Origin: Alloacidobacterium sp963823845
GTDB lineage: Bacteria > Acidobacteriota > Terriglobia > Terriglobales > Acidobacteriaceae
Length of the DNA stretch: 64,000 nt
Assembly: GCA_963823845.1 (NCBI GenBank)
Contig: CAWGND010000013.1
Span: 434,001 to 498,000, forward strand
Direction of reading: 5' to 3'
The notes below the pieces were generated by a model, which saw only the letters and a list, made by a program, of their open reading frames with translations, ran no database searches and was not told where the DNA came from. Below are positions 1 through 8,939 of this stretch, one piece after another. Both the position numbers and the translations under genes were made by a program. The number at the start of each line of letters is the position of its first letter. Positions within the stretch are counted from its first letter, which is position 1.

Positions 1-1
1 C

Positions 2-1918
2 TTGCTTACGCCACTGCTGCAACAACAGCTCCAATCCTCTTCCGTTGTCGCGGACGAACTGCGCCGCTTCATGCTTCAGCGAGTTCCGCCTCTCACGTTG
101 CCTTCGAACGAGAAGCAGTGGGATGCAGAAGTAGTACGAATCCGGGATCAAGCGCTCTCGGTCGCATACCACGGCTGGCCGAAGGAATGGATCGACTCCG
201 CGCCCAAGTTCGAGAAGATCGGAGTCATAGAGCGCCCTGGGTATCGCATCGTTAAACTCCGCTATGAAATCGTTCCCGGTTTCGACTCCGTGGCTTTGCT
301 CTACGAGCCCGAGCATATCTCCGGCAAAGTACCTGCGATCCTGAATGTCAACGGGCATGGCGATGCCGGCAAGGCCGTCGAACACAAGCAGAAACGGTGC
401 ATCAATCAAGCACGCCGCGGAATTCTTGCGCTGAGCCTCGAGTGGATCGGCATGGGAGAACTTAGCACGCCAGAAAATACTCACCAATTACTTCCTCTGC
501 TCGATCTGGCAGGAGCCAGCGGATTGGGCCTGTTTTACCTGGCGATGCGGCGCGGTCTCGACTATCTCTATAACGATCCGGACGTCGACCGTTCCCGCAT
601 CGGAGTCACCGGACTGTCCGGGGGCGGGTGGCAAACGATTGTGCTCAGTTCGCTGGACACGCGTGTTGGCCCTGCGGTGCCCGTGGCGGGTTTCAGCTCG
701 TTGTCCACATCGATCGAACATCCAGACTATTCTTCCGACGACCCCGAGCAGAACGCCACCGACTTCCGCAAAAACGCAGACTATGCCCAACTCACAGCGA
801 TGCGCGCGCCTAGACCGACGCTATTGATCTATAACGACATGGATAACTGCTGCTTCAGGGCAGGCGTGGTCAAACAGGGAGTGTATTCCGACATAAAGCC
901 GTTCTTCACCCTCTATGGCAAACCCGACAACCTGCAGTGGTACGACAATCAGAATCCCGGCGATCACAACTATCAAATCGACAACCGGCAGAAGTCGTAC
1001 CAGTTCTTCGATTCGGTCTTTCGCCTCAACGTACCCTCGGACGAAGACGCCGACACCGATGCTGAAGTAAGAAGCTACGACGACCTTGCTGTAGGCCTCC
1101 CAAAGGAAAATCTCACCATTCTCAAGCTCGCTCAATCATTTGCCCGGTCGATTCATCATGAGCTTCCGGCACAGCCGGATGCGCAGTGGGCGCAGTCGCA
1201 GCGAGCGCATTTGCGCGAAGTCACGCGCTATGCCTCGGTCACTGTATCCCATGCCTCGCTCATAAACACAACCCACGAAAGCGGCATGGAGAGCCATTCG
1301 TATCGCTTCGAATTCAGCAACGGACTGAGCGCAACAGGCGTCCTCTTTCGCTCGACAACCGCGTCCGAAACCGCCGCTATCACGATCATCCTTTCGGATC
1401 AGGGCATGGCATCCACCATCAACGATATAGGTAATGATGTGAACAGTGGACGGCAGGTTCTTGTGCTGGATCCGTTGTTCTTCGGCGAGAACATCCCCGG
1501 CACCGATCCAGGGGCATCGGCTTACGCTCAGCTGTTGAACACCGTTGGCGAACGTCCGCTGGGGCTGGAGGCGGCGCAGATAACCGCGGTAGCTTACTGG
1601 TTGGGCCCGGGGCGTTCTTCCGAAGCGAATCCAGCCAGCCCGGCATCGCGCGTCAGGCTCATCACAACCGGCATCCGTTCCCAAACAGTCGCAATGACTG
1701 CCGCCGCCATCGAACCTGAATTGTTTTCACAATACGAGGCGCGAAAATCCATTCCCAGCCTCCTCTATGCCTTTGATCACTCGCTTACCGGCAAAGAGGC
1801 TCCAGAGCTTATGTGTCTCGACCTTTATCGGGACTTTGACTTCAATCTATTGGCTGCAATTGCGTCGCCCGTAGAGGTCAATCTATCAGCGGAGACGCCT
1901 CAACGCCTTTTCTGGTAG
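2..1918 (+). CDS. Alpha/beta hydrolase, acetyl-esterase-like (5' end may be cut by window)
   Basis: The frame is open from the left edge, so the first codon used (TTG at base 2) is only the first possible start and the N-terminus may lie outside the window. The N-terminal 350 or so residues form an alpha/beta hydrolase of the acetyl xylan esterase/dienelactone hydrolase type. The nucleophile elbow GLSGGG places the catalytic Ser near residue 206, an oxyanion-type NGHG lies near 117, and the DHN motif near 322 supplies a likely catalytic His. The C-terminal 280 residues form a second, poorly recognised domain. Related acidobacterial proteins are esterases or peptidases acting on plant polymers or their acetyl groups, but the substrate cannot be read from the sequence. 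It is followed by about 170 bp without a gene before tRNA-Leu. Confidence 0.75.
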   Translation: MLTPLLQQQLQSSSVVADELRRFMLQRVPPLTLPSNEKQWDAEVVRIRDQALSVAYHGWPKEWIDSAPKFEKIGVIERPGYRIVKLRYEIVPGFDSVALLYEPEHISGKVPAILNVNGHGDAGKAVEHKQKRCINQARRGILALSLEWIGMGELSTPENTHQLLPLLDLAGASGLGLFYLAMRRGLDYLYNDPDVDRSRIGVTGLSGGGWQTIVLSSLDTRVGPAVPVAGFSSLSTSIEHPDYSSDDPEQNATDFRKNADYAQLTAMRAPRPTLLIYNDMDNCCFRAGVVKQGVYSDIKPFFTLYGKPDNLQWYDNQNPGDHNYQIDNRQKSYQFFDSVFRLNVPSDEDADTDAEVRSYDDLAVGLPKENLTILKLAQSFARSIHHELPAQPDAQWAQSQRAHLREVTRYASVTVSHASLINTTHESGMESHSYRFEFSNGLSATGVLFRSTTASETAAITIILSDQGMASTINDIGNDVNSGRQVLVLDPLFFGENIPGTDPGASAYAQLLNTVGERPLGLEAAQITAVAYWLGPGRSSEANPASPASRVRLITTGIRSQTVAMTAAAIEPELFSQYEARKSIPSLLYAFDHSLTGKEAPELMCLDLYRDFDFNLLAAIASPVEVNLSAETPQRLFW

Positions 1919-2090
1919 GCAGACGTTGCAGTACGTCGCCGGGCACGATAACATGAAGATAACGGTGCATTGAGTACTTTCTCGGGCCAAAACAGTACAG
2001 ATCTTCTACTACGTTGAAGTGACCTCAACCGCGCGTAGGTGCTGTGAAAATCCGAGGAGATAAGTCAATGCAAATAGATAGTTTACTAAT

Positions 2091-2175
2091 GCGGAAGTGG
2101 TGAAATTGGCAGACACACCATCTTGAGGGGGTGGCGCCGAGAGGCATGGGGGTTCAAGTCCCCCCTTCCGCACCA
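2091..2175 (+). tRNA. tRNA-Leu (anticodon GAG)
   Basis: A complete class II tRNA. The acceptor stem GCGGAAG pairs with CTTCCGC, followed by discriminator A and an encoded CCA at 2173-2175. The anticodon stem CCATC/GGTGG (one T-G wobble) encloses the loop TTGAGGG with anticodon GAG at 2125-2127, which reads CUC/CUU leucine codons. The D arm contains the usual AATTGGCAGAC and the T loop GGTTCAAGTC. A long variable arm is present, as expected for tRNA-Leu. It lies 43 bp upstream of secG, a common neighbourhood in which the two are often co-transcribed. Confidence 0.97.
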
Positions 2176-2218
2176 AGAATGTCCAACCTAACTCTGAGGT
2201 TCCTGAAGAAAACCGCGC

Positions 2219-2512
2219 ATGTTTTACCTTATTCTTGTTCTCCACGTCATCGTCTGTATTTTCCTCGTCATCGTCGTATTGCTGCAGCAGGGCAAGAGCG
2301 CTGATCTTGCCGGCGCATTCGGCGGTCAAGGGTCGCAGACCGCTTTTGGCCCGCGCGGCGCGGCCAACCTGCTGACGCGGCTTACAACCTGGTGTGCAAT
2401 CATCTTTATGCTGACTTCCATCGGCCTTACGATCCTCATGCAGAAGCGAACTGGCGGGCGTTCCGTTCTTGAAGGCACAAGAACGACTCAGTCCGTTCCC
2501 GCTAAGAAATAG
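2219..2512 (+). CDS. secG: Preprotein translocase subunit SecG
   Basis: A 97-residue protein of the right length for SecG, the small accessory subunit of the SecYEG channel. Two hydrophobic helices (about residues 2-22 and 55-73) flank the diagnostic cytoplasmic loop LLQQGKSADLAGAFGG and the GSQTAFGPRGA segment, which are hallmark SecG sequences. The hydrophilic C-terminal tail is short. It sits directly behind tRNA-Leu and is closed by a hairpin terminator, so it forms a short transcription unit. Confidence 0.95.
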   Translation: MFYLILVLHVIVCIFLVIVVLLQQGKSADLAGAFGGQGSQTAFGPRGAANLLTRLTTWCAIIFMLTSIGLTILMQKRTGGRSVLEGTRTTQSVPAKK

Positions 2513-2535
2513 CCCAGTCTCCGATTTAGCGAACT

Positions 2536-2560
2536 AAAGGCAGGCCTCAAGCCTGCCTTT
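2536..2560 (+). terminator. Rho-independent terminator after secG
   Basis: Perfect 10-bp stem AAAGGCAGGC / GCCTGCCTTT with a 5-base loop CTCAA, ending in a short T run, 24 bp after the secG stop codon. Confidence 0.8.
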
Positions 2561-2619
2561 ACTATTTCGCGCATTCGCTCTGTTACCATCACGCTCACAT
2601 ACCAATTAAGGAATCGCCG

Positions 2620-3918
2620 GTGAGCGCAAAGAACCCACTCTGTCTTCTCCTTGCATTTTCCGCATCTGCTTGCCTAACTCTTCGAGCGCAAACTCCCGCG
2701 CCAAAAGAAATCGCCGTACATGCGGGGCGCCTGATCGACGTCCGCAGCGGCCAGATAACAAAAGACGCTTACATCGTCGTTCAGGGTGATCGCGTCAAGG
2801 CCATCAGCACTACCGCTCCCAAAGACGATGCCATCATCGACATGAGCAAATACACCATCGTCCCGGGCCTGATCGATTGCCACGCGCACATCCTTTCTGA
2901 CCCGACAACACAAACCCCCGGCGAATATCTGATGACCTCCGCGCCGCAGGCAACCGTGCGCGGCGTCGCCAACCTTCAAATATGGCTCGCTCATGGATTT
3001 ACCGCCGTGCGCGACGCCGGCGAAGAATACCCCTCCTATCCGCAATTCGCGCTGCGCGACGGCGTTGCGAAGGGACTGATCCCCGGACCGCGCATCGTCG
3101 CAGCTGGCAGCTTTGTTTCTGTCACGGGAGGTCACGGTGATGGCGATCTTCTCTCGCCCGACAAGCCCAGTCTTCAGCAGCCCAACACAGTAGATACGCT
3201 CGATGACGTGAGCCGCATCGTGCGTCGCGATATCAAGTACGGCGCCGACTGGATCAAGCTCATGGCTACCGGTGGCGTCATGGACCCAATCAGCGATTAC
3301 CGTGTACAGGAATTGAGTGACGAGCAGATGGCTCGCGCCGTTGAGGTCGCACATCGCGCCGGGCGCAGAGTCATGGCACACGCTGAGGGTACCATTGGCA
3401 TCAAGGCCGCTGTCCGCACTGGCGTTGATTCCATCGAGCATGGAACCATGCTCGATGATGAGGGTGCGCAGATGATGGCGCAGCGCGGGACATGGCTCGT
3501 GCCCACACTCTATTGCTTCCAACACGACCTTGAGACCGGTCTCTCGAAGGGGCGCGACCCGCGCAGTATGGCCAAAGGCATTGACATCGTCAAGGAGCAG
3601 GGTCCTGCGTTCAAGCGCGCTCTCCAGTACCACCTGAAGATCGCTTACGGCGTGGATGATGCTGACGTAGACGAGTCCGTGTCCAAGGAGTTCGGGGCAC
3701 TCGTGCGCGGCGGCATGACGCCCCTTCAGGCGTTGCAGGCAGCCACCATCAACGGCGCAACACTGCTCTCGCTCGATAAGGACATGGGGACAGTTGAGCC
3801 AGGTAAGTATGCCGACTTGGTGGCTATATCCGGTGATCCGTTGTCCGATATTACCGTCATGGAGCATGTTGCCTGGGTGATGAAAGGCGGATCGGTCGTA
3901 AAGCCTCTTGCGCAGTAG
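2620..3918 (+). CDS. Secreted metal-dependent amidohydrolase (imidazolonepropionase/prolidase-like)
   Basis: 432 residues starting at GTG, with AAGGA at 2608-2612 as ribosome binding site. An N-terminal signal peptide with a cleavage site near LRAQT (about residue 23) implies export. The amidohydrolase barrel signature is complete: HAH at residues 88-90, the probable carboxylated Lys in DWIKLMATGG, a metal His in VMAHAEG and another in SIEHGTM, and an Asp in AYGVDDAD near residue 350 where the family usually has GTDAG. Such exported members (COG1228) cleave dipeptides, amides or lactones. The GVDDAD variant of the final metal motif is slightly unusual. The substrate is unknown. It is transcribed towards the carbonic anhydrase 65 bp downstream. 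Confidence 0.85.
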   Translation: MSAKNPLCLLLAFSASACLTLRAQTPAPKEIAVHAGRLIDVRSGQITKDAYIVVQGDRVKAISTTAPKDDAIIDMSKYTIVPGLIDCHAHILSDPTTQTPGEYLMTSAPQATVRGVANLQIWLAHGFTAVRDAGEEYPSYPQFALRDGVAKGLIPGPRIVAAGSFVSVTGGHGDGDLLSPDKPSLQQPNTVDTLDDVSRIVRRDIKYGADWIKLMATGGVMDPISDYRVQELSDEQMARAVEVAHRAGRRVMAHAEGTIGIKAAVRTGVDSIEHGTMLDDEGAQMMAQRGTWLVPTLYCFQHDLETGLSKGRDPRSMAKGIDIVKEQGPAFKRALQYHLKIAYGVDDADVDESVSKEFGALVRGGMTPLQALQAATINGATLLSLDKDMGTVEPGKYADLVAISGDPLSDITVMEHVAWVMKGGSVVKPLAQ

Positions 3919-3983
3919 CCATGCAATTGCCGCTTGATTGCGGGTATGATGTTCTCGCCGTCAGTTCAGCTCGGGAGGATTGT

Positions 3984-4652
3984 ATGGTTTTCTCACGTCG
4001 TGAGTTCATTGGGGCAACGGCAGCGAGCATGCTGGCCGCTGCTTCGCCGGATTTCCTGTCTAGGTCACAGCTTCGCGCGCAGACCACGCGGACGCCAGAT
4101 GAAGCGCTTAAAGAGTTAATGGATGGCAATGAGCGATTCGCTGCTGGACGCATGGTTAGCATCGAACATGATCTCCAGCTGCTTAAGGAGCGCACGGTAG
4201 ACAAGCAGGAACCCCACTCTGCCGTTCTTGCCTGCGCCGATTCTCGCGTTCCCGTTGAACTCATCTTCGACGAGACGATTGGACAGATCTTCGTCACGCG
4301 CGTCGCTGGCAACATCCTTACACCGGAGATCATTGGCAGCCTGGAATATGGAGCGGCTGTCCTCGGAATCAAAGTCATTCTGGTTCTTGGACATGCGAAT
4401 TGCGGTGCGGTAAAAGCGGCAATTCAGGGCAAAGCGGTTCCGGGGCAGATCAGCAGTCTTTTCCCGCATATTCAACCAGCTATCGATCAGGCAGGCTCTG
4501 ATCTTGCGGCAGTCACGAAAGCGAATGCGGAAATTCAGGCCAAACTTCTGAGCGAATCCTCGCCTGTCATTGCTCCGATGGTCAAGGACGGCAAGCTGAA
4601 GGTGGTCGCTGGCGTGTACACGCTCGCGACCGGGAGAGTGACGCTGTCGTAA
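3984..4652 (+). CDS. Beta-carbonic anhydrase with Tat signal
   Basis: 222 residues from ATG 3984, chosen over the in-frame upstream codon at 3921 because GGGAGGAT lies just before it and because the protein then begins with a twin-arginine signal (SRREFIGA followed by a hydrophobic stretch). The beta-class zinc site is complete: Cys84-Asp86-Arg88 in CADSR, His137 and Cys140 in HANCG. The enzyme interconverts CO2 and bicarbonate. The Tat signal predicts a periplasmic location after folding and metal loading. The final segment GVYTLATGRV matches the usual C-terminus, so the gene is full length. Confidence 0.92.
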   Translation: MVFSRREFIGATAASMLAAASPDFLSRSQLRAQTTRTPDEALKELMDGNERFAAGRMVSIEHDLQLLKERTVDKQEPHSAVLACADSRVPVELIFDETIGQIFVTRVAGNILTPEIIGSLEYGAAVLGIKVILVLGHANCGAVKAAIQGKAVPGQISSLFPHIQPAIDQAGSDLAAVTKANAEIQAKLLSESSPVIAPMVKDGKLKVVAGVYTLATGRVTLS

Positions 4653-4659
4653 AGCTGGC

Positions 4660-4917
4660 CTAGAGCCTTTCGGGCGCTGGACCGTATTGCTTTAGAAGCC
4701 CGTCGAGGTTCTCGGCTTTCTTCGAGCGCCATGTTTCTTCGGCCCATTTCTTCACTTCCGCTGTGTCGTCAGCTTGCATTTCCTGGTACACGGCGCTCAA
4801 TACGCGGTCTGTCGGCTCTTCGACCCAAGTGTTGCCTTGTCCATGTACGCGCGAGGCGCCGCGTTCCCAACCGCGCGGCGTCAAATGCCATTCTGTCCAT
4901 TCCTTACGGATTGCCAT
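4660..4917 (-). CDS. Small hypothetical protein (85 aa)
   Basis: A short open frame convergent with the carbonic anhydrase gene. Counted from the ATG at 4917 it encodes a Trp- and Glu-rich, probably soluble protein beginning MAIRKEWTEW. The frame can extend upstream to 4983, but 4917 or 4929 are more likely starts because the longer version would nearly meet the divergent MBL gene. I do not recognise a family. No clear ribosome binding site is visible, so this is a probable rather than certain gene. The composition (amphipathic, charged C-terminal helix KKWAEETWRSKKAENLDGLL) looks protein-like rather than an antisense shadow, since no other gene covers the stretch. Confidence 0.5.
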   Translation of the reverse strand: MAIRKEWTEWHLTPRGWERGASRVHGQGNTWVEEPTDRVLSAVYQEMQADDTAEVKKWAEETWRSKKAENLDGLLKQYGPAPERL

Positions 4918-4990
4918 AGCGCCATTCATTGTTACGCATTTTGCGTCTTTTGGGCAGCTTCCCGGAGAAACAATCGTAGACAATCAAAAT

Positions 4991-5617
4991 ATGATCCTCG
5001 AGACTTTTCCCGTTGGAATGCTGCAATGCAACTGCACGGTCCTTGGCGACGAGACCGGCGAAGCCATGGTGATCGACCCGGGCGACAACATCCCGCAGAT
5101 TTTGGCTCGTCTCGAAAAGCACCGGCTCAAGCTGAAGCAAATCGTGGTGACGCATGCTCATATCGACCATGTCGGCGGCGCGCTCAAGCTCAAGCAGCAG
5201 AGCGGAGCGCCGATTCTCCTGAACCAGAACGACCTGCCCTTGCTCGACATGATGGAGATGCAGGCGGGCTGGCTCGGTGTCTCGACACCCGCGGTTGCAC
5301 CGCCCGACGCGAGCGCTGACGACCATCTTGTCGTCGGGCTGGAGAACTATCCTGCACAGGTTTTGCATACTCCTGGGCACACCCCCGGGAGCATCTGCCT
5401 GCACTTCGCCCCGCAGAACCTGCTCATTGCGGGCGATACGCTCTTTGCCGGATCGATTGGGCGGACGGATCTGCCCGGCGGAGATTATGAGAAGATTCTG
5501 CGCTCAATCCATAACCGGTTGTTGCCCCTTCCGGATGAGACGCGGGTGATTCCGGGTCACGGGCTGTTGACTACGATTGGCGAAGAACGGGTTTCGAATC
5601 CGTTCCTGCAGGGTTAG
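4991..5617 (+). CDS. MBL-fold metallo-hydrolase, glyoxalase II-like
   Basis: 208 residues from ATG 4991. The in-frame codon at 4763 lies inside the gene on the other strand, and homologues begin near this Met. The zinc signature THAHIDH sits at residues 54-60, with further ligands in LHTPGHTPG, IAGDTLF and the terminal IPGHG. This is the short GloB-like/YcbL group, a cytoplasmic hydrolase of thioesters or of small glyoxalase products. The exact substrate is not decidable. The downstream intergenic hairpin at 5783-5815 terminates it. Confidence 0.9.
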   Translation: MILETFPVGMLQCNCTVLGDETGEAMVIDPGDNIPQILARLEKHRLKLKQIVVTHAHIDHVGGALKLKQQSGAPILLNQNDLPLLDMMEMQAGWLGVSTPAVAPPDASADDHLVVGLENYPAQVLHTPGHTPGSICLHFAPQNLLIAGDTLFAGSIGRTDLPGGDYEKILRSIHNRLLPLPDETRVIPGHGLLTTIGEERVSNPFLQG

Positions 5618-5931
5618 ACATCCGCCGCCCATCTCTGTGGGGGAAAGTCTGGTCAACCGGGTAGCGGACTTTGTACGTGTGTACCCCCTCCCCCGGTTTT
5701 GTACGGAGATCTTTTTTTTCAACGGCTTAGGCGAGTTGTACTGTACGGAGATCGTTTGTTTTGTGCGAGTTACGGGTAAAGTAGAAAGGCATGGCCTTTG
5801 GGGCCATGCCTTTCTTTTAGTCTAGCAAATTTCGGGGTAATTCACTGCAGCAGTAAGTTATTGAGGATAGGCGGTTTGCTGGTTCTGGTGACTTGACAAG
5901 ATTTCCACACCATTCCGCCATATCAGCCCGT
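5618..5931. other. Intergenic region between convergent genes with a short direct repeat
   Basis: 314 bp without a gene. It contains two direct copies of a 12-mer ending GTACGGAGATC (5700-5711 and 5742-5753), each followed by a T-rich tract, and the bidirectional hairpin listed separately. Nothing else recognisable. Confidence 0.5.
5783..5815. terminator. Strong, probably bidirectional terminator
   Basis: Arms AAAGGCATGGCC (5785-5796) and GGCCATGCCTTT (5802-5813) around a 5-base loop, extendable by two pairs, followed on the plus strand by CTTTTA. It lies between the convergent MBL gene and aminotransferase gene and can serve both. Confidence 0.8.
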
Positions 5932-7119
5932 TCACAGCCCATCAAACAAGCAAATGATCGCTCTCATACCCCTCTCAAGATCAATCTCCGGCGTCAACAG
6001 GCTCACGACAAGCCAGCCGTCTCCTGAGAAGCCGAAGAAGTAGCCGGGGTGGGTTGAGACTCCCGATTCGTGGATCAGGCGGATGGCCGTTTCTTCGTCA
6101 CGGCGGATCGCCGGGATGCGGAGGATGGCATACCAGCCAGCTTCGACGTCTAAGCGGGTGACCATGGTCTGCTGGGTGAGCAGCGCGTCGAGGGTTTCGA
6201 GGTTGCCTCCTGTGCGTTGGCTGATTTGCTGCTGGATGGCGTGTCGATGTGCGAGCCAGTGCGGCAGGGCTTGCTGGATGGGGCCGTTCATCGAGAGGAA
6301 AGTGTCGGCGATGACTTCGAGGCGCGTGAGGGATTGTCTGAGTTCCTCGTCGGGGCCAAAGGCGGCGGGACCAAAAACGGAAATCCAGGCTGCTTTCATT
6401 TGCGGGAGCCCCGCGATCTTGCTCAAGCCGCTCAGGACGAAGCTCAGCGCTGGGTGCGGTCCGGTGGCGAAGCTGTGGCCTGTTTCCTTCAGCGGGTAAT
6501 CGAGGAAGACTTCGTCGATGATGAGGGCTAATCCGTGCTTGACGCAGAGGGCTTCTAGCTGGGCGCGATCGTTTGCTTTGGTGAAATGTCCTGTCGGGTT
6601 GTTGGGGTTCACGAGCGCGATGGCACGCGTGCGCGGCGTGATGCGACGACGAACAGCCTCGATGTCGAGGTGCCAGCCGTGATCGTAGAAGAGCGCGTAG
6701 GGCACCAGTTTCACATCATCCAATGCGGCGAGGAAATCGAAGAGCGGATAGCTGGGCTGCGCGATCAGCACCTCGTCGCCGGGATCGCAGAGCAGGCGGA
6801 AGACGTAGCTGTAGGCTTCGCTGGTGCTGGTGGTGAGGAAGATGTGTGCGGGGTCGACGGCTGCTCCGTGGCTGCGATAGTAGGCGCAGACGGCTTCTCG
6901 CGCGCGCAGCATGCCTTGCGGGTTGGGGTCGTAGATGAGGGCGTCGGGTGCGGCAAGCGGGGATAGGATGGCAGCTTCGTCATAGGTGAAGCCGCATTGG
7001 GTTGGGTTCGAGGCGGTTAGGTCGTAGATCGGGAGGCCGGATTCCCTTCTTTCGCGGAGCGCGCGGGAGAGGTCGGTTTCGGTTGTCTCCCAGTTAGTGC
7101 GCGCGGAGAAGTGGAGCAT
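5932..7119 (-). CDS. PLP-dependent aminotransferase class I/II
   Basis: 395 residues, full length for a fold-type I aminotransferase. The substrate-binding motif NPNNPTG, the PLP-ring Asp in IDEVFLDY and the Schiff-base Lys (Lys234 in GLSKIAG) are all present, as is the TASNPTQ loop near the N-terminus. It converts an amino acid and a 2-oxo acid using pyridoxal phosphate in the cytoplasm. The members most like it are annotated as aspartate/alanine-type aminotransferases. Its start is 73 bp from the divergent HAD gene, so the two share a promoter region. Confidence 0.88.
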   Translation of the reverse strand: MLHFSARTNWETTETDLSRALRERRESGLPIYDLTASNPTQCGFTYDEAAILSPLAAPDALIYDPNPQGMLRAREAVCAYYRSHGAAVDPAHIFLTTSTSEAYSYVFRLLCDPGDEVLIAQPSYPLFDFLAALDDVKLVPYALFYDHGWHLDIEAVRRRITPRTRAIALVNPNNPTGHFTKANDRAQLEALCVKHGLALIIDEVFLDYPLKETGHSFATGPHPALSFVLSGLSKIAGLPQMKAAWISVFGPAAFGPDEELRQSLTRLEVIADTFLSMNGPIQQALPHWLAHRHAIQQQISQRTGGNLETLDALLTQQTMVTRLDVEAGWYAILRIPAIRRDEETAIRLIHESGVSTHPGYFFGFSGDGWLVVSLLTPEIDLERGMRAIICLFDGL

Positions 7120-7192
7120 GCGGTTATCTTTTCACAGGCGCGTCGCACGTCCTCGGTTGACATTCCCTCATAATGGACGAAGAGGTGTTTTC

Positions 7193-7828
7193 ATGGCGAT
7201 TCGCGCGGTCATCTTCGACTACGGAATGGTTTTGAGCCAGCCGCAGGAGCCGGTTGCGCTGAACAACCTGCTTGCCATTACCGGGCTCGATCGCGACACG
7301 TTTGACAGCCACTACTGGGCGCACCGGTTCGCTTACGACATGGGTAGGCTGAATGGCCGTACCTACTGGCAGCAGTTTGCTGCTGACACGGGGATCGAGC
7401 TTACGTCTACGGAAATAGAGCGGCTGATCGAGAACGATGTGCTGATGTGGTGCACGATCAATGAGCCGATGGTCAAGTGGGCCAAGTCGCTGGCAGAGTC
7501 GGGGCTGCGCATCGGCATCCTCTCGAACATGGGCGAAGACGTCCTGAGCTATATGCGGCAGGAGTTCTCGTGGCTCGGCGACTTTCATCATCACACCTGG
7601 TCGTGTGAACTGGGAATCGCGAAGCCCGATCCGGCGATCTATAGCTATACCTGCGAGAAGTTGGACGTTGCTCCCGGCGAGGCTTTGTTTCTGGATGACA
7701 AGGCTGAGAATATTCGCGCGGCGGAAGCGGTTGGGCTGATTGGGATTCAGTTCCGGGATATTGAGCAGTTGCAGCGGGATCTTGAGACTCGTGGATTGTT
7801 GGATGAAGTGGCGCTGCCTTTGGCATAG
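7193..7828 (+). CDS. HAD-superfamily hydrolase, IA type (YihX-like)
   Basis: 211 residues from ATG 7193, preceded by GAAGAGGTG. Motif I is FDYGMVL, with the nucleophile Asp9 but Gly instead of the usual second Asp, as in the FDxGNV subgroup that includes YihX. Motif II is LSNM and motif IV is LFLDDKAENI. An alpha-helical cap lies between motifs I and II. Likely a small-metabolite phosphatase. The stop lies 19 bp before the left end of the IS630 insertion, so the gene was not broken by it. Confidence 0.85.
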   Translation: MAIRAVIFDYGMVLSQPQEPVALNNLLAITGLDRDTFDSHYWAHRFAYDMGRLNGRTYWQQFAADTGIELTSTEIERLIENDVLMWCTINEPMVKWAKSLAESGLRIGILSNMGEDVLSYMRQEFSWLGDFHHHTWSCELGIAKPDPAIYSYTCEKLDVAPGEALFLDDKAENIRAAEAVGLIGIQFRDIEQLQRDLETRGLLDEVALPLA

Positions 7829-7844
7829 GAACGCGGATCACGCC

Positions 7845-8939
7845 CTAGTGTCCTGAGTCAGAGATTCGTTTAGAAAGCCTCTGGATTTTGCCAAGGATGA
7901 GATCGGCGTCAGCGGTCCACACAAAAGGTTTCGGTGCGCGATTGCGTTCTCGAAGATAGTTCAGCATGGCCTTCTCCAGCTGAGGGACTGCGGTATGGCT
8001 GCCGCGGCGGACACAGCGCTCGGTGATCTCGGCAAAGAGTCGCTCGACCAGGTTCAGCCAACTTCCGCTGGTGGGAGTGAAGTGCACATGATAGCGGGGA
8101 TGGCGTGCGAACCAGTTCCGCACTTTGTCGACTTTGTGCGTGCCGTAGTTGTCCATCACTAGATGCACCTCGATGTCGGCGGGGACGGCGGCATCGATCC
8201 GGGCCAGAAACTTCAGGAACTCCTGATGCCGATGGCGACGATGGCAGTTGCCGAGCGCCTCGCCGGTGGCCACATTCAGCGCGGCGAACAACGAAGTGAC
8301 GCCATGCCGTTCGTAGTCATGGGACTGGCGGGCCGGCACGCCTGGCGCCAGGGGCAGAATCGGCTGCGTGCGGTTCAGAGCCTGTACTTGGCTCTTTTCA
8401 TCCACGCACAGCACCATCGCGTGCTCCGGTGGATTCATATACAGCCCGACGATGTCCCTGACCTTCTCGACAAACTGCGGGTCTTTGGAGAATTTGAAGT
8501 TCTCCACCCGGTGCGGCTGGAGTCCAAAGGCGCGCCAGATGCGCACAATCGCAGTCTGCGACAGCCCAGTCTTCTGCGCCATCAGCCGCGTGCTCCAGTG
8601 CGTGCAGTTGGTGGGCATCGATTCCAGTGTCTGCGTGATCACCGCCTCGACCTTGGCATCGCTGATCGAGCGCGGAGCGCCCGGCCGCGGCTCATCGAGC
8701 AGCCCTTCCAGCCGGTTGACTCGAAAACGCTCGCGCCATTTGCATACAGTGGCTCCGGTGATATTCAGCTTCCTGGCCACAGCGCTGTTGCTCAGGCCGT
8801 CATCACAGCCCAGCACTATGCGGGCGCGCATGGCTGTGGCCTGCGAAGACTTCGGCCGACGCGCCAGCAGCGTCAATTTCTCCTTCTCCTCGGCGTTTAC
8901 GTTGAGCGGTTTGGTGGGGCGGCCCAGTGCCATACTCAA
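7845..8939 (-). CDS. IS630-family transposase (DDE)
   Basis: 364 residues. The N-terminal half holds a helix-turn-helix (residues about 45-75, with SNSAVARKLNITGATVCKWRE) followed by a second winged-helix region. The catalytic DDE domain has VDEKS, MDNYGTH and LNLVERLFAE carrying the Asp, Asp and Glu. No internal stop or frameshift is seen. The stop codon TAG is not inside the element: its T and A come from the flanking TA duplication at 7846-7847 and the G from host base 7845, so termination depends on the insertion site. The start could equally be two codons later. Confidence 0.93.
   Translation of the reverse strand: MSMALGRPTKPLNVNAEEKEKLTLLARRPKSSQATAMRARIVLGCDDGLSNSAVARKLNITGATVCKWRERFRVNRLEGLLDEPRPGAPRSISDAKVEAVITQTLESMPTNCTHWSTRLMAQKTGLSQTAIVRIWRAFGLQPHRVENFKFSKDPQFVEKVRDIVGLYMNPPEHAMVLCVDEKSQVQALNRTQPILPLAPGVPARQSHDYERHGVTSLFAALNVATGEALGNCHRRHRHQEFLKFLARIDAAVPADIEVHLVMDNYGTHKVDKVRNWFARHPRYHVHFTPTSGSWLNLVERLFAEITERCVRRGSHTAVPQLEKAMLNYLRERNRAPKPFVWTADADLILGKIQRLSKRISDSGH

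Noticed and set aside
2009..2329. 106-aa minus-strand frame
   Set aside because: It is the reverse strand of tRNA-Leu and secG; its FLVRKGGLEPPCLSAPPP segment is the usual false translation of a tRNA.
2674..3867. 397-aa minus-strand frame
   Set aside because: Antisense to the amidohydrolase, whose domains and signal peptide are convincing; the antisense product has no family features.
7829..7847. IS630 insertion disrupting the HAD gene
   Set aside because: The HAD stop codon (TAG at 7826-7828) precedes the insertion point by 19 bp, so the gene is intact.
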